A stretch of 64,000 nucleotides of DNA from Bradyrhizobium manausense (GCF_018130615.1 NZ_JAFCKB010000003.1:1-64000), one strand, 5' to 3'; shown: positions 45,400-56,301, counted from the first letter of the stretch. The notes: generated from the letters alone by a model not told the origin. A program made the numbers and translations.

Positions 45400-46476
45400 A
45401 TGCCCGATACCGTTCAGGAAGTCTTGCAGGCCTTTGCCCGGGGCGAGCTCGTCGTCGTGACCGACGACGAAGATCGCGAGGGCGAGGGCGATCTCATCGT
45501 CGCCGCCTCGTTCTGCACGGCGGAAAAAATGGCCTTCATCATCCGCCACACCTCCGGCATCGTCTGCGCGCCGATCACCACCGAGGACGCGCGCCGGCTG
45601 CGGCTCGATCCAATGGTCGCCCACAATGATTCCGCCCACACCACGGCGTTCACGGTGTCGATCGACTACAAGCCCGACGGCGGCACCGGCATCTCGGCCG
45701 AGGAGCGTGCCTCGTGCTGCCGCGCGCTGTCCAATCCCAATGCCGGCGCTAACGACTTCGCCCGTCCGGGGCACATCTTCCCACTGATCGCCAAGGATGG
45801 CGGCGTGCTGCTGCGCTCCGGCCACACCGAGGCCGCGGTCGATCTCTGCAAGCTCTCGGGCCTGCCGCCGGTCGGTGTCATCAGCGAGTTGATGAACGAC
45901 GATGGCAGTGTGATGAAGGGCGAGCAGGTGGCCCAGTTCGCCGCCAAGCACAAGCTGAAGCACGTCACCATCGCCGACATGATCGCCTACCGACAGGCGC
46001 GCGAAAAGCTGATCGAGCGGGTCTCGACCTTCACGACCGACAGTCCGATCGGACCGCTCCAGGGCTATGCCTACCGATCGCCGTTCGATTCCATCGCCCA
46101 CGTCGCCTTCGTCTACAACGGCGTCGGTGATGGCAAGAACGTGCTGACGCGCTTCCACAAGCCGAACATCGTCAAGGACACTTTTACCGGCCACAAGCGC
46201 ATGGCAGCGGTGCTCGAGCACTTCAAGAAGTCCGGCCGCGGCGTGCTGGTTTATCTGCGCGACGGCGCGGCCGGCGTTCCCGTGTCGCCGCTGTCGGACG
46301 AGACGGCGACGGAGGCGGACCGCAACCGCCAGTGGCGCGAGGTCGGTGTCGGCGCGCAGATCTTGCGCGATCTCGGCGTCACCTCGATCCGCCATCTCAC
46401 CTCGTCGGTGCACGACTACAAGGGCCTCTCGGGCTTCGGCATCGAGATCGTCGCCAACGAGCAGCTTGAAAGCTGA
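45400..46476 (+). CDS. RibBA: DHBP synthase with a degenerate GTP cyclohydrolase II domain
   Basis: A 358-aa bifunctional-type riboflavin enzyme. The N-terminal RibB part (1-205) has the active-site DDEDREGEGD (22-31) and HTEAAVDL, and makes 3,4-dihydroxy-2-butanone 4-phosphate. The C-terminal RibA-like part lacks the zinc cysteine motif (C-x10-C-x-C) and the usual catalytic residues, so it probably does not use GTP. No FMN riboswitch is visible in the 189-nt leader. Confidence 0.9.
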   Translation: MPDTVQEVLQAFARGELVVVTDDEDREGEGDLIVAASFCTAEKMAFIIRHTSGIVCAPITTEDARRLRLDPMVAHNDSAHTTAFTVSIDYKPDGGTGISAEERASCCRALSNPNAGANDFARPGHIFPLIAKDGGVLLRSGHTEAAVDLCKLSGLPPVGVISELMNDDGSVMKGEQVAQFAAKHKLKHVTIADMIAYRQAREKLIERVSTFTTDSPIGPLQGYAYRSPFDSIAHVAFVYNGVGDGKNVLTRFHKPNIVKDTFTGHKRMAAVLEHFKKSGRGVLVYLRDGAAGVPVSPLSDETATEADRNRQWREVGVGAQILRDLGVTSIRHLTSSVHDYKGLSGFGIEIVANEQLES

Positions 46477-46484
46477 CAGGCAGC

Positions 46485-46524
46485 GTCATTCCGGGTTCGA
46501 CGCTGCGCGTCGCCACGGAATGAC
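46485..46524. repeat. Short palindromic repeat (gtcattccgg family)
   Basis: GTCATTCCGG ... CGGAATGAC ends with an inner GACGCTGCGCGTC hairpin, between ribBA and gcdH. Same family as 47838-47940 and 63781-63860. Confidence 0.8.
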
Positions 46525-46611
46525 CGAAGCAGGATGCAATTGCACTTGTTGCCGCGTCGCATTAATTTGTCCGGCAATTTTTCGACGGAACCAGACCCGA
46601 AAGGACGTTTC

Positions 46612-47826
<1,215 letters not shown>

Positions 47827-47837
47827 TTTGGTCATCC

Positions 47838-47940
47838 GTCATTCCGGGGCGCGCGAAGCGCGAACCCGGAATCTCGGGCCGCATTATTCCTGTTCCATCG
47901 AGATTCCGGGTCTGGCCCTGGCGGGCCATCCCGGAATGAC
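47838..47940. repeat. Palindromic repeat pair (gtcattccgg family)
   Basis: GTCATTCCGGGGCGCGCGAA opens, GGATCCC-type inner arms follow and CCCGGAATGAC closes the 103-bp element. Inner hairpins CGCGCGAAGCGCG and GGCCCTGGCGGGCC are seen. It ends just before the MBL gene leader. Confidence 0.8.
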
Positions 47941-47962
47941 GTCAAAGAACAAAGAAGAAGCC

Positions 47963-48883
47963 ATGTCCGACAACGACGACGTCCCGTTCAACCGCAACTT
48001 TCCGCTTAAGTCCGGCGTCGTCGAGGAAGTCCGTCCCGGGGTGCGACGGGTGCTCTGCAACAATCCGAGCCCGTTCACCTTCACCGGTACCGTCAGCTAC
48101 ATCATAGGCACCGGCAACGTCGCGATCATCGATCCCGGTCCGGACGACGGGGCCCACGCGGCCGCGCTGCTCGACGCCGTGCGCGGCGAGACGGTGAGCC
48201 ACATTTTCGTCACCCACACCCACCGCGATCACTCACCCAACACGGCGCGGATCAAGCAGGCGACCGGCGCCTCGGTATACGCCGAAGGCCCGCACCGCGC
48301 CTCGCGCCCGCGTTTCGAGAGCGAGAAGCACAATCCGGAATCGGGCTCCGATCGTGACTTCGTTCCCGACATCAGGATCGCCCATGGTGACGTCGTCGAA
48401 GGCGCCGGCTGGCGGCTCGAGGCCGTGGCGACGCCCGGCCATACCGCCAATCACCTTGCCTTTGCCTGGCCGGAGCGAAAATTCAACTTCGTCGGTGATC
48501 ACGTGATGGGCTGGTCGACCTCGATCGTGGCGCCGCCCGACGGCTCGATGATCGACTACATGGAATCGCTCGACCGGCTCGCTGGGCGCGACGAGGATCT
48601 GTATTTCTCCGGTCACGGCCCGGAAATCCCGGAGGGCCAGCGCTTCGTGCGCTTCCTGATCCGCCATCGCAAGGCCCGCGAGGCCTCGATTCTGCACCGC
48701 CTCGTCAAGGGCGAGACGGACATCCCGACACTGGTGCGTGCGATCTATATCGGTATCGATCCCAGGCTGACCACGGCCGCCGGCTATTCAGTGCTGGCGC
48801 ATCTGGAAGACCTCGTCGCGCGCGGCGTTGTCGCGACGGACGGCGATCCCGTGATTGGCGGGACTTACCGGATGGCGAGTTAA
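47963..48883 (+). CDS. MBL-fold metallo-hydrolase (LACTB2-like)
   Basis: A 306-aa metallo-beta-lactamase-fold hydrolase with the metal motif THTHRDHSPN, later TPGHTANHLAF, VGDHVMGW and SGHGPEI, and a C-terminal helical domain of the LACTB2 type. Probably two zinc ions. Substrate (thioester, glyoxalase-like or nuclease) cannot be told. ATG 47963 sits right after the repeat element. Confidence 0.87.
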   Translation: MSDNDDVPFNRNFPLKSGVVEEVRPGVRRVLCNNPSPFTFTGTVSYIIGTGNVAIIDPGPDDGAHAAALLDAVRGETVSHIFVTHTHRDHSPNTARIKQATGASVYAEGPHRASRPRFESEKHNPESGSDRDFVPDIRIAHGDVVEGAGWRLEAVATPGHTANHLAFAWPERKFNFVGDHVMGWSTSIVAPPDGSMIDYMESLDRLAGRDEDLYFSGHGPEIPEGQRFVRFLIRHRKAREASILHRLVKGETDIPTLVRAIYIGIDPRLTTAAGYSVLAHLEDLVARGVVATDGDPVIGGTYRMAS

Positions 48884-48947
48884 GGCGAATGGGGAGTAGC
48901 GAATAGATTGTCTTCCACTTGCTATTCGCTACTACTCCCCATTCGCC
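48884..48947 (+). terminator. Long hairpin after the MBL gene
   Basis: GGCGAATGGGGAGTAGCGAA (start of arm 48884-48906) pairs with the reverse copy at 48922-48947 apart from a 3-nt bulge (ACT). No T tail, so it may be a dispersed repeat that also separates the convergent genes. Confidence 0.5.
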
Positions 48948-48951
48948 AATT

Positions 48952-49806
48952 TCACTTCTTCACCGTCTTCGCCGGCGCCTTCGGCGGCGCCACCGGGGTC
49001 TTCTTCGCCGGCTTGAGCGCGTCCGCGTCGGCCGCGGTGTTGAGGTCGTCGATGAATTTGGTCACGCGCGCGGCGTTGCTGCCGAGGTCGCTGTCGAAGT
49101 AGCGCGAGGCGGAGCGGATATCGACGCGGGAATCATCGCCGTCAGGCACGACCCTGATCGAGATGTCCTCGCGAAAACCCATGATCGGTGTGCGCGCCAC
49201 TGCCTCGATGCGGCCGATGCGGCGTGGCGGCTGCGGCTCGCGTTCGTCGATGACTGTCCATTTGCGCTTGATGACGAGCTGGCGCGCGATCGCATAGGCG
49301 CGGTCGACGGGGATCTCGAGCTCGATCGGCTCGATATCGGGATAGAACTGGCGCTGCTGCTCGGCCGAATAGAGGCCGGCATAGACGGCGGTGTTGGTGC
49401 CGTCCCCGGTGCGCAGGCGCGACAGCGCGTCGAAGCGCGGCGGGTCGATCGGATCGGTGGTGATGTCGTAGATATGGGGCAGCTTGCGGTAGAGAAGGCC
49501 TTGATACGCGGGATAGGCGAGGATCGCCCCGTCGATCAGGAAGGCGAGCAGGATGCGCGCCATGCCGCGCGAGCCGTTCTGCCAGATCGCGGCAAAGCCG
49601 GCGAGGCCGAACAGGATGGACAGCCCGGCAATCGCGAGTCCACCGAAGAACGTGGCGAGCGCCGGCTTCATCTCCAGGAAGTCGAAACGGACGATGATGG
49701 TCGACACCACTACCGCCACCACCGCGAACATGGCCAGATTGCGCGCCCAGGTCGCGAGGCTGGACACGGGCTCCGACTGGTAGGGAGCGGAAAACCTGCG
49801 GGCCAT
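48952..49806 (-). CDS. DUF1499 membrane protein
   Basis: A 284-aa protein with three N-terminal hydrophobic segments (about residues 22-42, 50-75 and 84-102) and a C-terminal DUF1499 domain (IELEIPVDRAYAIARQLVIK, then RIEAVARTPIMGFREDISIR, DIRSASRYFDSDLGSNAARV), ending in a K/P/A tail. DUF1499 proteins are widespread with no known reaction. Confidence 0.85.
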   Translation of the reverse strand: MARRFSAPYQSEPVSSLATWARNLAMFAVVAVVVSTIIVRFDFLEMKPALATFFGGLAIAGLSILFGLAGFAAIWQNGSRGMARILLAFLIDGAILAYPAYQGLLYRKLPHIYDITTDPIDPPRFDALSRLRTGDGTNTAVYAGLYSAEQQRQFYPDIEPIELEIPVDRAYAIARQLVIKRKWTVIDEREPQPPRRIGRIEAVARTPIMGFREDISIRVVPDGDDSRVDIRSASRYFDSDLGSNAARVTKFIDDLNTAADADALKPAKKTPVAPPKAPAKTVKK

Positions 49807-50004
49807 GCTGTTCCATCACCGATATGAGCCGCCGGTCGAGGGCACGAGCGACGGGAGCAAGCTGACCTAGCGCATTTTCCGCAGGGCTGTGAAGCGGTTT
49901 ATCCCCGTTCTGAACCGATGAAGGGCCGGGCAGTTGCGATCGAACCAGTGGCGCGCGCCCGGCCACATACAATGTGTATCGTGGTTGGCGGGAGGGGTAT
50001 GGGA

Positions 50005-51201
50005 ATGCAGGGGGAGGTGGGGACGCAAGGCAAGGCGGAGGATGGTGGCGCGGCTCTCGCGCGGCGCCTGCTTCTGCTGCGGTTGACGATCCTTGTCGCA
50101 TTTTGCATTGGGTTGGCAATGTCGCCGGGGCTATGGATAGGGCCACGGTCTTATCCACAGGTGCCGGTCTGGTCGCTGCTGCCGCCGATCGAGGGCGCTG
50201 TGGCGGCAACACTCTATGGCGCGCTGTTCGCGCTGGCGGGGCTTGCCGTGATCGTTCCTCGCGCCCGCTGGCCGATCGCGGGCTTCCTCGCCATCATTGT
50301 CGCGTTCTGTGTTGCCGACCAGACGCGATGGCAGCCCTGGGTGTTTCAATACAGCTTCCTGCTTATGGTCGTCGGGCTCGCGGGCGGTGGTAGCGCGGAC
50401 GTCAATCTCCAGACGCTGAACCTGGCCCGTCTGGTCATCGTTTTCACCTACGTCTTCTCCGGACTCCAGAAGATCAACCTCAACTTCATGGAGAACGAGT
50501 TTTCCTGGATCATCACGCCGATCACCGGTCTGCTTCCATCGATGAGCACCCCTCTCGATGCCCTCGGCTTTCTGGTCCCCTTCGTTCAGGTGGCGTTCGG
50601 CGTCGGTCTGTTGACCCGGCGCTTCCGTCGCGCCTCGCTCACCGCCGCGGTTGGCATGCACATCTTCATTCTGGCGATGTTCGGTCCGCTGGGGTTGAAC
50701 TGGAACGACATCGTCTGGCCATGGACTGCGGCCATGGCGGTGTTCGACGTGCTGCTGTTCTCGAGCCCCGATGACTTCACGTGGCGCGATATCGTCTGGA
50801 ACGTGCGCGGCCTTCGCCATGGCGCGGCGATGGCACTGTTCGTGGTGCTGCCGGCACTGAGCTTCTTCAACCTCTGGGATTCCTACCTGTCGTCGGCGCT
50901 CTATTCCGGCAATCTCACCGAGGCGCAGATCTATCTGAGCGACCTCGGCGCGGCTTCGACGCCGGGCGGGCTCCGTCCGTACCTGGTCCACACCTCGGAG
51001 AACACCAACGTGCTCAATCTTCAGCGCTGGGCGATCGAGGATCTCAACGTGACGCCCTATGCGGAAACGCGCGTTTTCAAGACCATTGCCGGAAATCTGT
51101 GCCACGCCTTGCACGACGGCAACCAGCTCGTGCTCGTGGTGAAGGAGCAGCGTCTGTTCTTCAGTCGCCCGGAGGTCGGCTTTCGCTGCTCGCAATTGTG
51201 A
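50005..51201 (+). CDS. Polytopic membrane protein (HTTM/DoxX-like)
   Basis: A 398-aa protein with about 8 to 10 hydrophobic segments. Loops such as FSGLQKINLNFMENEFSWII and MHIFILAMFGPLGLNWNDIV resemble HTTM-type or vitamin K-dependent carboxylase-like membrane domains. The C-terminus (about 330-398) is soluble and contains two cysteines. ATG 50005 has GGAGGGG 7 nt upstream; ATG 49999 is an alternative. Function unknown. Confidence 0.7.
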   Translation: MQGEVGTQGKAEDGGAALARRLLLLRLTILVAFCIGLAMSPGLWIGPRSYPQVPVWSLLPPIEGAVAATLYGALFALAGLAVIVPRARWPIAGFLAIIVAFCVADQTRWQPWVFQYSFLLMVVGLAGGGSADVNLQTLNLARLVIVFTYVFSGLQKINLNFMENEFSWIITPITGLLPSMSTPLDALGFLVPFVQVAFGVGLLTRRFRRASLTAAVGMHIFILAMFGPLGLNWNDIVWPWTAAMAVFDVLLFSSPDDFTWRDIVWNVRGLRHGAAMALFVVLPALSFFNLWDSYLSSALYSGNLTEAQIYLSDLGAASTPGGLRPYLVHTSENTNVLNLQRWAIEDLNVTPYAETRVFKTIAGNLCHALHDGNQLVLVVKEQRLFFSRPEVGFRCSQL

Positions 51202-51214
51202 GCGGCCCGAAAAC

Positions 51215-51240
51215 AATGCGGCCCCTTCGGGGGCCGCATT
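51215..51240 (+). terminator. Intrinsic terminator with UUCG loop
   Basis: AATGCGGCCCC-TTCG-GGGGCCGCATT, a perfect 11-bp stem with the very stable TTCG loop, 13 nt after the membrane-protein gene and 24 nt before the convergent ligase stop. Serves both. Confidence 0.85.
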
Positions 51241-51264
51241 GCCGGTGCCGTTGTCGTGCCGCGC

Positions 51265-52893
51265 TTACGCCGCCGCGTTCGGGAAGCGATATTCCTTGAA
51301 CTGATCGCGTAGCGCCGTCTTCAGGATCTTCCCGGTCGCAGTGTGCGGAATGCCGTCGACGAAGGCGACGTCGTCGGGCATCCACCATTTGGCAATCTTG
51401 CCGTCCATGTATTTCAGGATGTCCTCGCGCGTAGCCTGCTGGCCCTGCTTGAGTTGCACAATCAACAAGGGACGCTCGTCCCATTTGGGGTGGAAGACGC
51501 CGATCACGGCGGCCTCGGCCACGGCTGGGTGGCCGACCGCGAGGTTCTCGAGGTCGATCGAGGAAATCCACTCGCCGCCGGACTTGATCACGTCCTTGGA
51601 GCGGTCGGTGATCCGCATATAGCCGCCCTCGTCGATGGTCGCGACGTCACCGGTGTCGAAGAAGCCCTCCTCGTCGAGGATGTTGGCGTCGACCCGGTAA
51701 TAGGCCTTGGCCACCGCGGGGCCCGAGACCTTGAGGCGGCCAAAAGTCTTGCCGTCCCAGGGCAGTTCCGTGCCGGCATCGTCGGTGATCTTCATTTCGA
51801 CCGCGAAGGGGGCATAGCCCTGCATCTGCAGCACGTCGAGCCGCGTGTCGCCGGTCGCGTTCTGGAACGGCGGCTTCAGCGCCGAGACGCTGCCGATCGG
51901 GCTCATTTCGGTCATGCCCCAGGCGTGGCGGACGTTCGAGCCCATGTCGAGGAAGGCCTTGATCATCGAGCGCGGCATCGCCGAGCCGCCGCAGATCACC
52001 ATCTTCAGGTCGGGCAGCTTCAGATTATTGGCGGTCATATGTTGGAGCAGCATCAGCCACACCGTCGGCACACCGGCGGTGTGCGTCACCTTCTCGGTGG
52101 CCAGCAGTTCGTAGACGGAGGCACCGTCGAGCTTGGGTCCGGGCATCACCAGCTTGGTGCCCTGCGACGGCGCGGAGAAGGCGATGCCCCAGCTGTTGGC
52201 ATGGAACAGCGGAACCACCGGCAGCATTGTCTCGGAGGCGCTGGTGCCGAGCGCGTCGACATTGTTGGCCATCAGCGCGTGCAGCACGTTGGAGCGATGC
52301 GAATACAGCACACCCTTTGGATCGCCGGTCGTGCCGGATGTGTAGCACATCGCGGCCGCCGTGTTCTCGTCAAAGTCCTTCCATTTGAATTTGCCGTCGG
52401 CCTCGGCGATCCAGTCTTCGTAGGCGACGACGTTCTTCAACGTGGTCTCTGGCATATGCGCCTTGTCGGTGAGGATGACGTACCGTTCGACGCTCGGCAG
52501 CTTGTCGGCGAGCTTCTCCAGCACCGGCACGAAGGTGAGGTCGACCATCACGATGCGGTCTTGCGCATGGTTGATGATCCAGGCGATCTGCTCGGGGAAA
52601 AGCCGGGGATTGACGGTATGGCAGATGGCGCCGATGCCCATGATGCCGTACCAGACCTCGAGATGGCGCCAGGTGTTCCAGGCGATCGTGGCGATGCGGT
52701 CACCGAGCTTGATGCCGTTGCGCTCCAGCATCTGCGAGACCTTGAGCGCGCGCTTGTGGATTTCGGCATAGGTGGTGCGATGGATCGGTCCTTCGACCGA
52801 GCGCGTCACGACCTCCTGCTGGCCATGAATCTTGGCGGCGTGTTCGATGATCCGGTGGCAGAGCAGGGGCCAATCTTGCATCAAGCCGAGCAT
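51265..52893 (-). CDS. Medium/long-chain acyl-CoA synthetase (AlkK-like)
   Basis: A 542-aa ANL-family ligase that joins fatty acids to CoA with ATP. Motifs: A3 YTSGTTGDPKGVLYSHRS, A5 HAWGMTEMSP, A7 DTGDVATIDEGGYMRITDRS, A8 KDVIKSGGEWISSIDLE and A10 KTATGKILKT-like end (TATGKILKTAL). The C-terminal lysine is present. Divergent from the extensin-like gene. Confidence 0.93.
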   Translation of the reverse strand: MLGLMQDWPLLCHRIIEHAAKIHGQQEVVTRSVEGPIHRTTYAEIHKRALKVSQMLERNGIKLGDRIATIAWNTWRHLEVWYGIMGIGAICHTVNPRLFPEQIAWIINHAQDRIVMVDLTFVPVLEKLADKLPSVERYVILTDKAHMPETTLKNVVAYEDWIAEADGKFKWKDFDENTAAAMCYTSGTTGDPKGVLYSHRSNVLHALMANNVDALGTSASETMLPVVPLFHANSWGIAFSAPSQGTKLVMPGPKLDGASVYELLATEKVTHTAGVPTVWLMLLQHMTANNLKLPDLKMVICGGSAMPRSMIKAFLDMGSNVRHAWGMTEMSPIGSVSALKPPFQNATGDTRLDVLQMQGYAPFAVEMKITDDAGTELPWDGKTFGRLKVSGPAVAKAYYRVDANILDEEGFFDTGDVATIDEGGYMRITDRSKDVIKSGGEWISSIDLENLAVGHPAVAEAAVIGVFHPKWDERPLLIVQLKQGQQATREDILKYMDGKIAKWWMPDDVAFVDGIPHTATGKILKTALRDQFKEYRFPNAAA

Positions 52894-52958
52894 TCAGACG
52901 TTCCTCCAAGAAGTCGCTGGGCGCATTGTCGCTCTCAGCGCAGGGCCAAAGAATTGTC

Positions 52959-54062
52959 ATGAGTTTTAGCCTGCCGGACTTTCGCCGCAAATGGTCTTGT
53001 CGCGGCAATATGTCCGCTGGCGCGGCAATGGTTACCGCTGGGCTCGGCCTGTCTCTCGTGCTGTTCGAGCCCGCCAATGCGCGAAACTATGCCGCGCCAT
53101 TCGATATCTTTGGGCTTGGTACGCCACGGCCGCACCGAAGCGTTCATGCCACCAAGATACCGCTACCAAAACCTCGCCCTGACGAGGCTCCCAAGGCAAC
53201 GGAGGAGGCCGCGCCGGAGGCTGACGGCAAGCCTTCCCCGGACAAGCCCAGCGCCACCAAGCCGGTCGAGGCTGCGCCACCGCCGGAGAAGCAGCTCTCT
53301 GCGTGCCGCGTCGCGCTGACCGAGGAGATTGCGGTTGCGCCGTCCATTCCCGATATCCGCGGCCCCGGCGCCTGCGGCGGAGAGGATCTGGTGCGGCTGG
53401 AAGCGATCGTCCTGCCGGACAGGCGCAAGGTTGCGGTGAAGCCGGCGGCGATCCTTCGCTGCACCATGGCATCAGCGATCGCCGATTGGGTGCGCACCGA
53501 CATGGTGCCGCTGGCCGCGAGCCTCGGCTCGACCATCACCGACCTCGACAATTTCGACAGTTTTGAGTGCCGCGGCCGTAATCGTGTCGTCGGAGCAATG
53601 TTGTCGGAGCACGGCAAGGCCAACGCACTCGACGTGCGCTCGCTCAAGCTCGCCAACGGGCAGTCGATCGGCCTCACCGACCGCACCCTGTCCCGCGACG
53701 TCCGCGAGCGCGTGCTGCACTCGGTCTGCTCGCGTTTCTCCACTGTGCTCGGCCCGGGGTCGGACTGGTACCACGAGGACCACATCCACCTTGATCTGGC
53801 GCAGCGGCGCAACGACTACCGGATTTGTCAGTGGAGCGTCTGGGATTCCTTGCCCCAGGTCGCGCCTCTGCTGCCGGCCGAGCGCCCCGAGGAGGCGCCG
53901 CCGCGTGAGGTTGCGGCCAAGTCGGAGGGCGCCAATGATGGGGGCAAGGATCGGAGCAGGGATGGAGCCGACGATCAGGAGAGCGCGAAACCTGGCGCAC
54001 CGGCAGACAAGCCCGCAGCCGCTCCCGGTAAGAGTAAGCCGGCAACAAAAAAGCGCCGGTGA
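52959..54062 (+). CDS. Extensin-like C-terminal domain protein
   Basis: A 367-aa exported protein: signal segment (GAAMVTAGLGLSLVLFEPAN), a P/A/K/E-rich linker (about 55-120), the extensin-like C-terminal domain (about 120-290; FECRGRNRVVGAMLSEHGKA, DWYHEDHIHLDL) with four conserved cysteines, and a second disordered tail. The H-E-D-H region resembles metallopeptidase sites, so cell-wall binding or hydrolysis is possible. Terminator overlaps its stop. Confidence 0.85.
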   Translation: MSFSLPDFRRKWSCRGNMSAGAAMVTAGLGLSLVLFEPANARNYAAPFDIFGLGTPRPHRSVHATKIPLPKPRPDEAPKATEEAAPEADGKPSPDKPSATKPVEAAPPPEKQLSACRVALTEEIAVAPSIPDIRGPGACGGEDLVRLEAIVLPDRRKVAVKPAAILRCTMASAIADWVRTDMVPLAASLGSTITDLDNFDSFECRGRNRVVGAMLSEHGKANALDVRSLKLANGQSIGLTDRTLSRDVRERVLHSVCSRFSTVLGPGSDWYHEDHIHLDLAQRRNDYRICQWSVWDSLPQVAPLLPAERPEEAPPREVAAKSEGANDGGKDRSRDGADDQESAKPGAPADKPAAAPGKSKPATKKRR

Positions 54063-54075
54063 GACCGGCGCTTTT
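54049..54075 (+). terminator. Intrinsic terminator overlapping the stop codon
   Basis: AAAAGCGCCGGT-GAG-ACCGGCGCTTTT, a perfect 12-bp stem; the TGA stop of the extensin-like gene is in the loop. Works in both directions, so also serves the convergent L,D-transpeptidase gene. Confidence 0.85.
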
Positions 54076-54099
54076 CAAAATCATCAGGCCAAAGCTTCT

Positions 54100-54780
54100 T
54101 CAGTAAGAAGAGGAGTTGCCGCCGCCCTGGAGCGCGAGGCGCGAATTGTAGGGCGAGTCGCCGTGCTTCGGCTCGAGCACCACGACAATGGTGCCGACCT
54201 TGACGCGGCTGTAGAGATCGATCGCGTCCTCGTTGGTCAGGCGGATACAGCCCGACGAAATCGAGGCGCCGATATATTCCGGCTGGTTGGTACCGTGAAT
54301 CCGGAACAGCGTGTCCTTGCCACCCGAATAGAGGTACATCGCGCGCGAGCCCATCGGATTGTCCGGACCCGGGGCGACATAAGTCGGCACGCCGAGGCGC
54401 GAAATCTCGCCAGGGGTGGGGTGCCAGGCCGGCCATTCGGTCATGCTGCCGACCTTGGCGATGCCGGACCAGGCCATGGCTTCTTCGCCGACGGTGATGC
54501 CGTAGCGAATCGCCTTGCCGCCATCCATCACGTAATAAAGGTAGTGGTTGTCGGAATCGACCACGATGGAACCCGGTGATTCCTTGCGGTGATAGTCGAC
54601 GATGGCGCGACGGAACGGCTCTGCCACCGGCGTATTCTCATACCGGATCTTGGCAAGGAGCTCCTTGTCCTTCGGCTTGAAATTCTGGGTGTTGGTGGCT
54701 TCGTAATGCGTGGCCTGCATGCAGCCCGACAGCATGAAGCCGGCAGCCAAAACCCCCAACATAACTTTCAGCGACGACAT
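54100..54780 (-). CDS. L,D-transpeptidase (YkuD) lipoprotein
   Basis: A 226-aa lipoprotein: signal with lipobox LSGC (mature Cys20), then the YkuD domain (about 75-205) with the catalytic motif HGTNQPEYIGASISSGCIRL whose cysteine attacks peptidoglycan stem peptides. Forms 3-3 crosslinks or anchors proteins. ATG 54780 is preferred to 54828, which would put basic residues before the signal. Confidence 0.92.
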   Translation of the reverse strand: MSSLKVMLGVLAAGFMLSGCMQATHYEATNTQNFKPKDKELLAKIRYENTPVAEPFRRAIVDYHRKESPGSIVVDSDNHYLYYVMDGGKAIRYGITVGEEAMAWSGIAKVGSMTEWPAWHPTPGEISRLGVPTYVAPGPDNPMGSRAMYLYSGGKDTLFRIHGTNQPEYIGASISSGCIRLTNEDAIDLYSRVKVGTIVVVLEPKHGDSPYNSRLALQGGGNSSSY

Positions 54781-55116
54781 GGTTTGGTTCCAATCAAAAC
54801 AATACCGCGCAGGTCTTGAGCGTAGCACCCAAGGCCTTCGACTCCGTTGCTTTCATTATCGTTGAAATCCGCCACAATTCCAGCGTTTAGGGGCTTATCC
54901 CGCGCTGCGAGACCCAACCTGTGGCTTTTTTGCCGCAAGATTTGCGCGCTTGGGCTGATTCTTTGGCGCGAAAAGCACAGTTGTCGATTCCGCGCCACAG
55001 TTAGGCCACGTCGCCGCCACAAATGCAAATGCTCCGTTAATGTGGTTGTCATCATGAACTTGTCAGAATCGCGCTAAGGGCTGTCATTCTGTCGCAGCCC
55101 CTTCTTGGAGTTGTTC

Positions 55117-56094
55117 ATGTTTTCTGTGTTCGTTCCCTCCGAGTCCTCCCTGAAGAAGGCCGTTGTCGACGATCTCGCGGCGGTACCGGAGCACGCGATA
55201 TGGGTCGACCTGGTCAATCCGACCGCGGCGGAGGACAAGGCCGTGGAGCGGCTGTTGGGGATCGCGATCCCGACCCGGGAGGATATGCAGGAGATCGAGA
55301 TCTCCAGCCGCCTCTATATCGAGAACAGCGCCCGCTACATGACCGCGACGCTGATGTGCCAGTCCGACACCGACATGCCCCGGACGACGGCGGTGACCTT
55401 CATCCTCGGCGACCACCGCCTGGTGACGGTGCGCTACGACCAACCCAAGCCGTTCGCCCTGGTCGAAGCCAAGCTGGCCCGTTCCTGTACCTCCGCAATT
55501 ACCGGCGAGATGGTGCTGATGGAACTCCTGGACGCCGTGATCGACCGCTGCGCCGACATTCTGGAACGCTGTGGCATGGAGATCGACCAGGTCTCGCACG
55601 ACATTTTCGAGCCCGAGAGCGAGCGCCATGGCCATGCCAAGCAATACTCGCAGATCCTGATCTCGATCGGCCGCAAGGGCGATTTGACCTCCAAGGTTCG
55701 CGAGAGCCTGGTGTCGATCGGCCGCGTCGTCACCTTCCTGTCGGCGGTGGTGGAGGGCGTGAAATGGTCGAAGGACATGCGCGAGCAGCTCAAGACCATG
55801 CAGCGCGACGTCGCCTCCTTGACCGACCACGCCTCCTACCTCTCCAGCAAGATCACCTTCGTGCTGGACGCCATGCTCGGCGTCGTCAATCTCGAGCAGA
55901 ACAACATCATCAAGCTGTTTTCGGTCATGGCCGTTGTCCTGATGCCGCCGACGCTGATCGCCTCGATCTACGGCATGAACTTCAAGTCAATGCCGGAACT
56001 CGAATGGACGCACGGCTATCCGTTTGCGCTGGTGCTGATGGTGATCGCCGCCGTCGTCCCGTACTGGATCTTCAAGTTCAAGAAGTGGCTCTGA
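55117..56094 (+). CDS. CorA-type divalent metal transporter
   Basis: A 325-aa protein: cytosolic alpha/beta domain (1-255), two C-terminal TM helices (about 265-285 and 300-320) with the pore motif YGMNF between them. Transports Mg2+ (or Co2+/Ni2+) in pentameric form. C-terminal KFKKWL is typical. ATG 55117 chosen; a start 12 nt upstream is possible. Confidence 0.94.
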   Translation: MFSVFVPSESSLKKAVVDDLAAVPEHAIWVDLVNPTAAEDKAVERLLGIAIPTREDMQEIEISSRLYIENSARYMTATLMCQSDTDMPRTTAVTFILGDHRLVTVRYDQPKPFALVEAKLARSCTSAITGEMVLMELLDAVIDRCADILERCGMEIDQVSHDIFEPESERHGHAKQYSQILISIGRKGDLTSKVRESLVSIGRVVTFLSAVVEGVKWSKDMREQLKTMQRDVASLTDHASYLSSKITFVLDAMLGVVNLEQNNIIKLFSVMAVVLMPPTLIASIYGMNFKSMPELEWTHGYPFALVLMVIAAVVPYWIFKFKKWL

Positions 56095-56301
56095 AACAGT
56101 CGCGCTCGTGGAAGATAGCTACCGAGACCTTACGCTGCTCGCACAGACAAGGCTGATGGTGTCGCAGAATAGATCGCCATTGCGGCTGCGCTGTGATGCG
56201 TGTGTCGTGCCCCAATTCCTCCGGTAAAATTTGAGCGGTGGGCTGAACGTTTGCGCGAAACTTGTCTGCGATAAACAACGGGTAAGCCGCGAGGAACAAC
56301 C

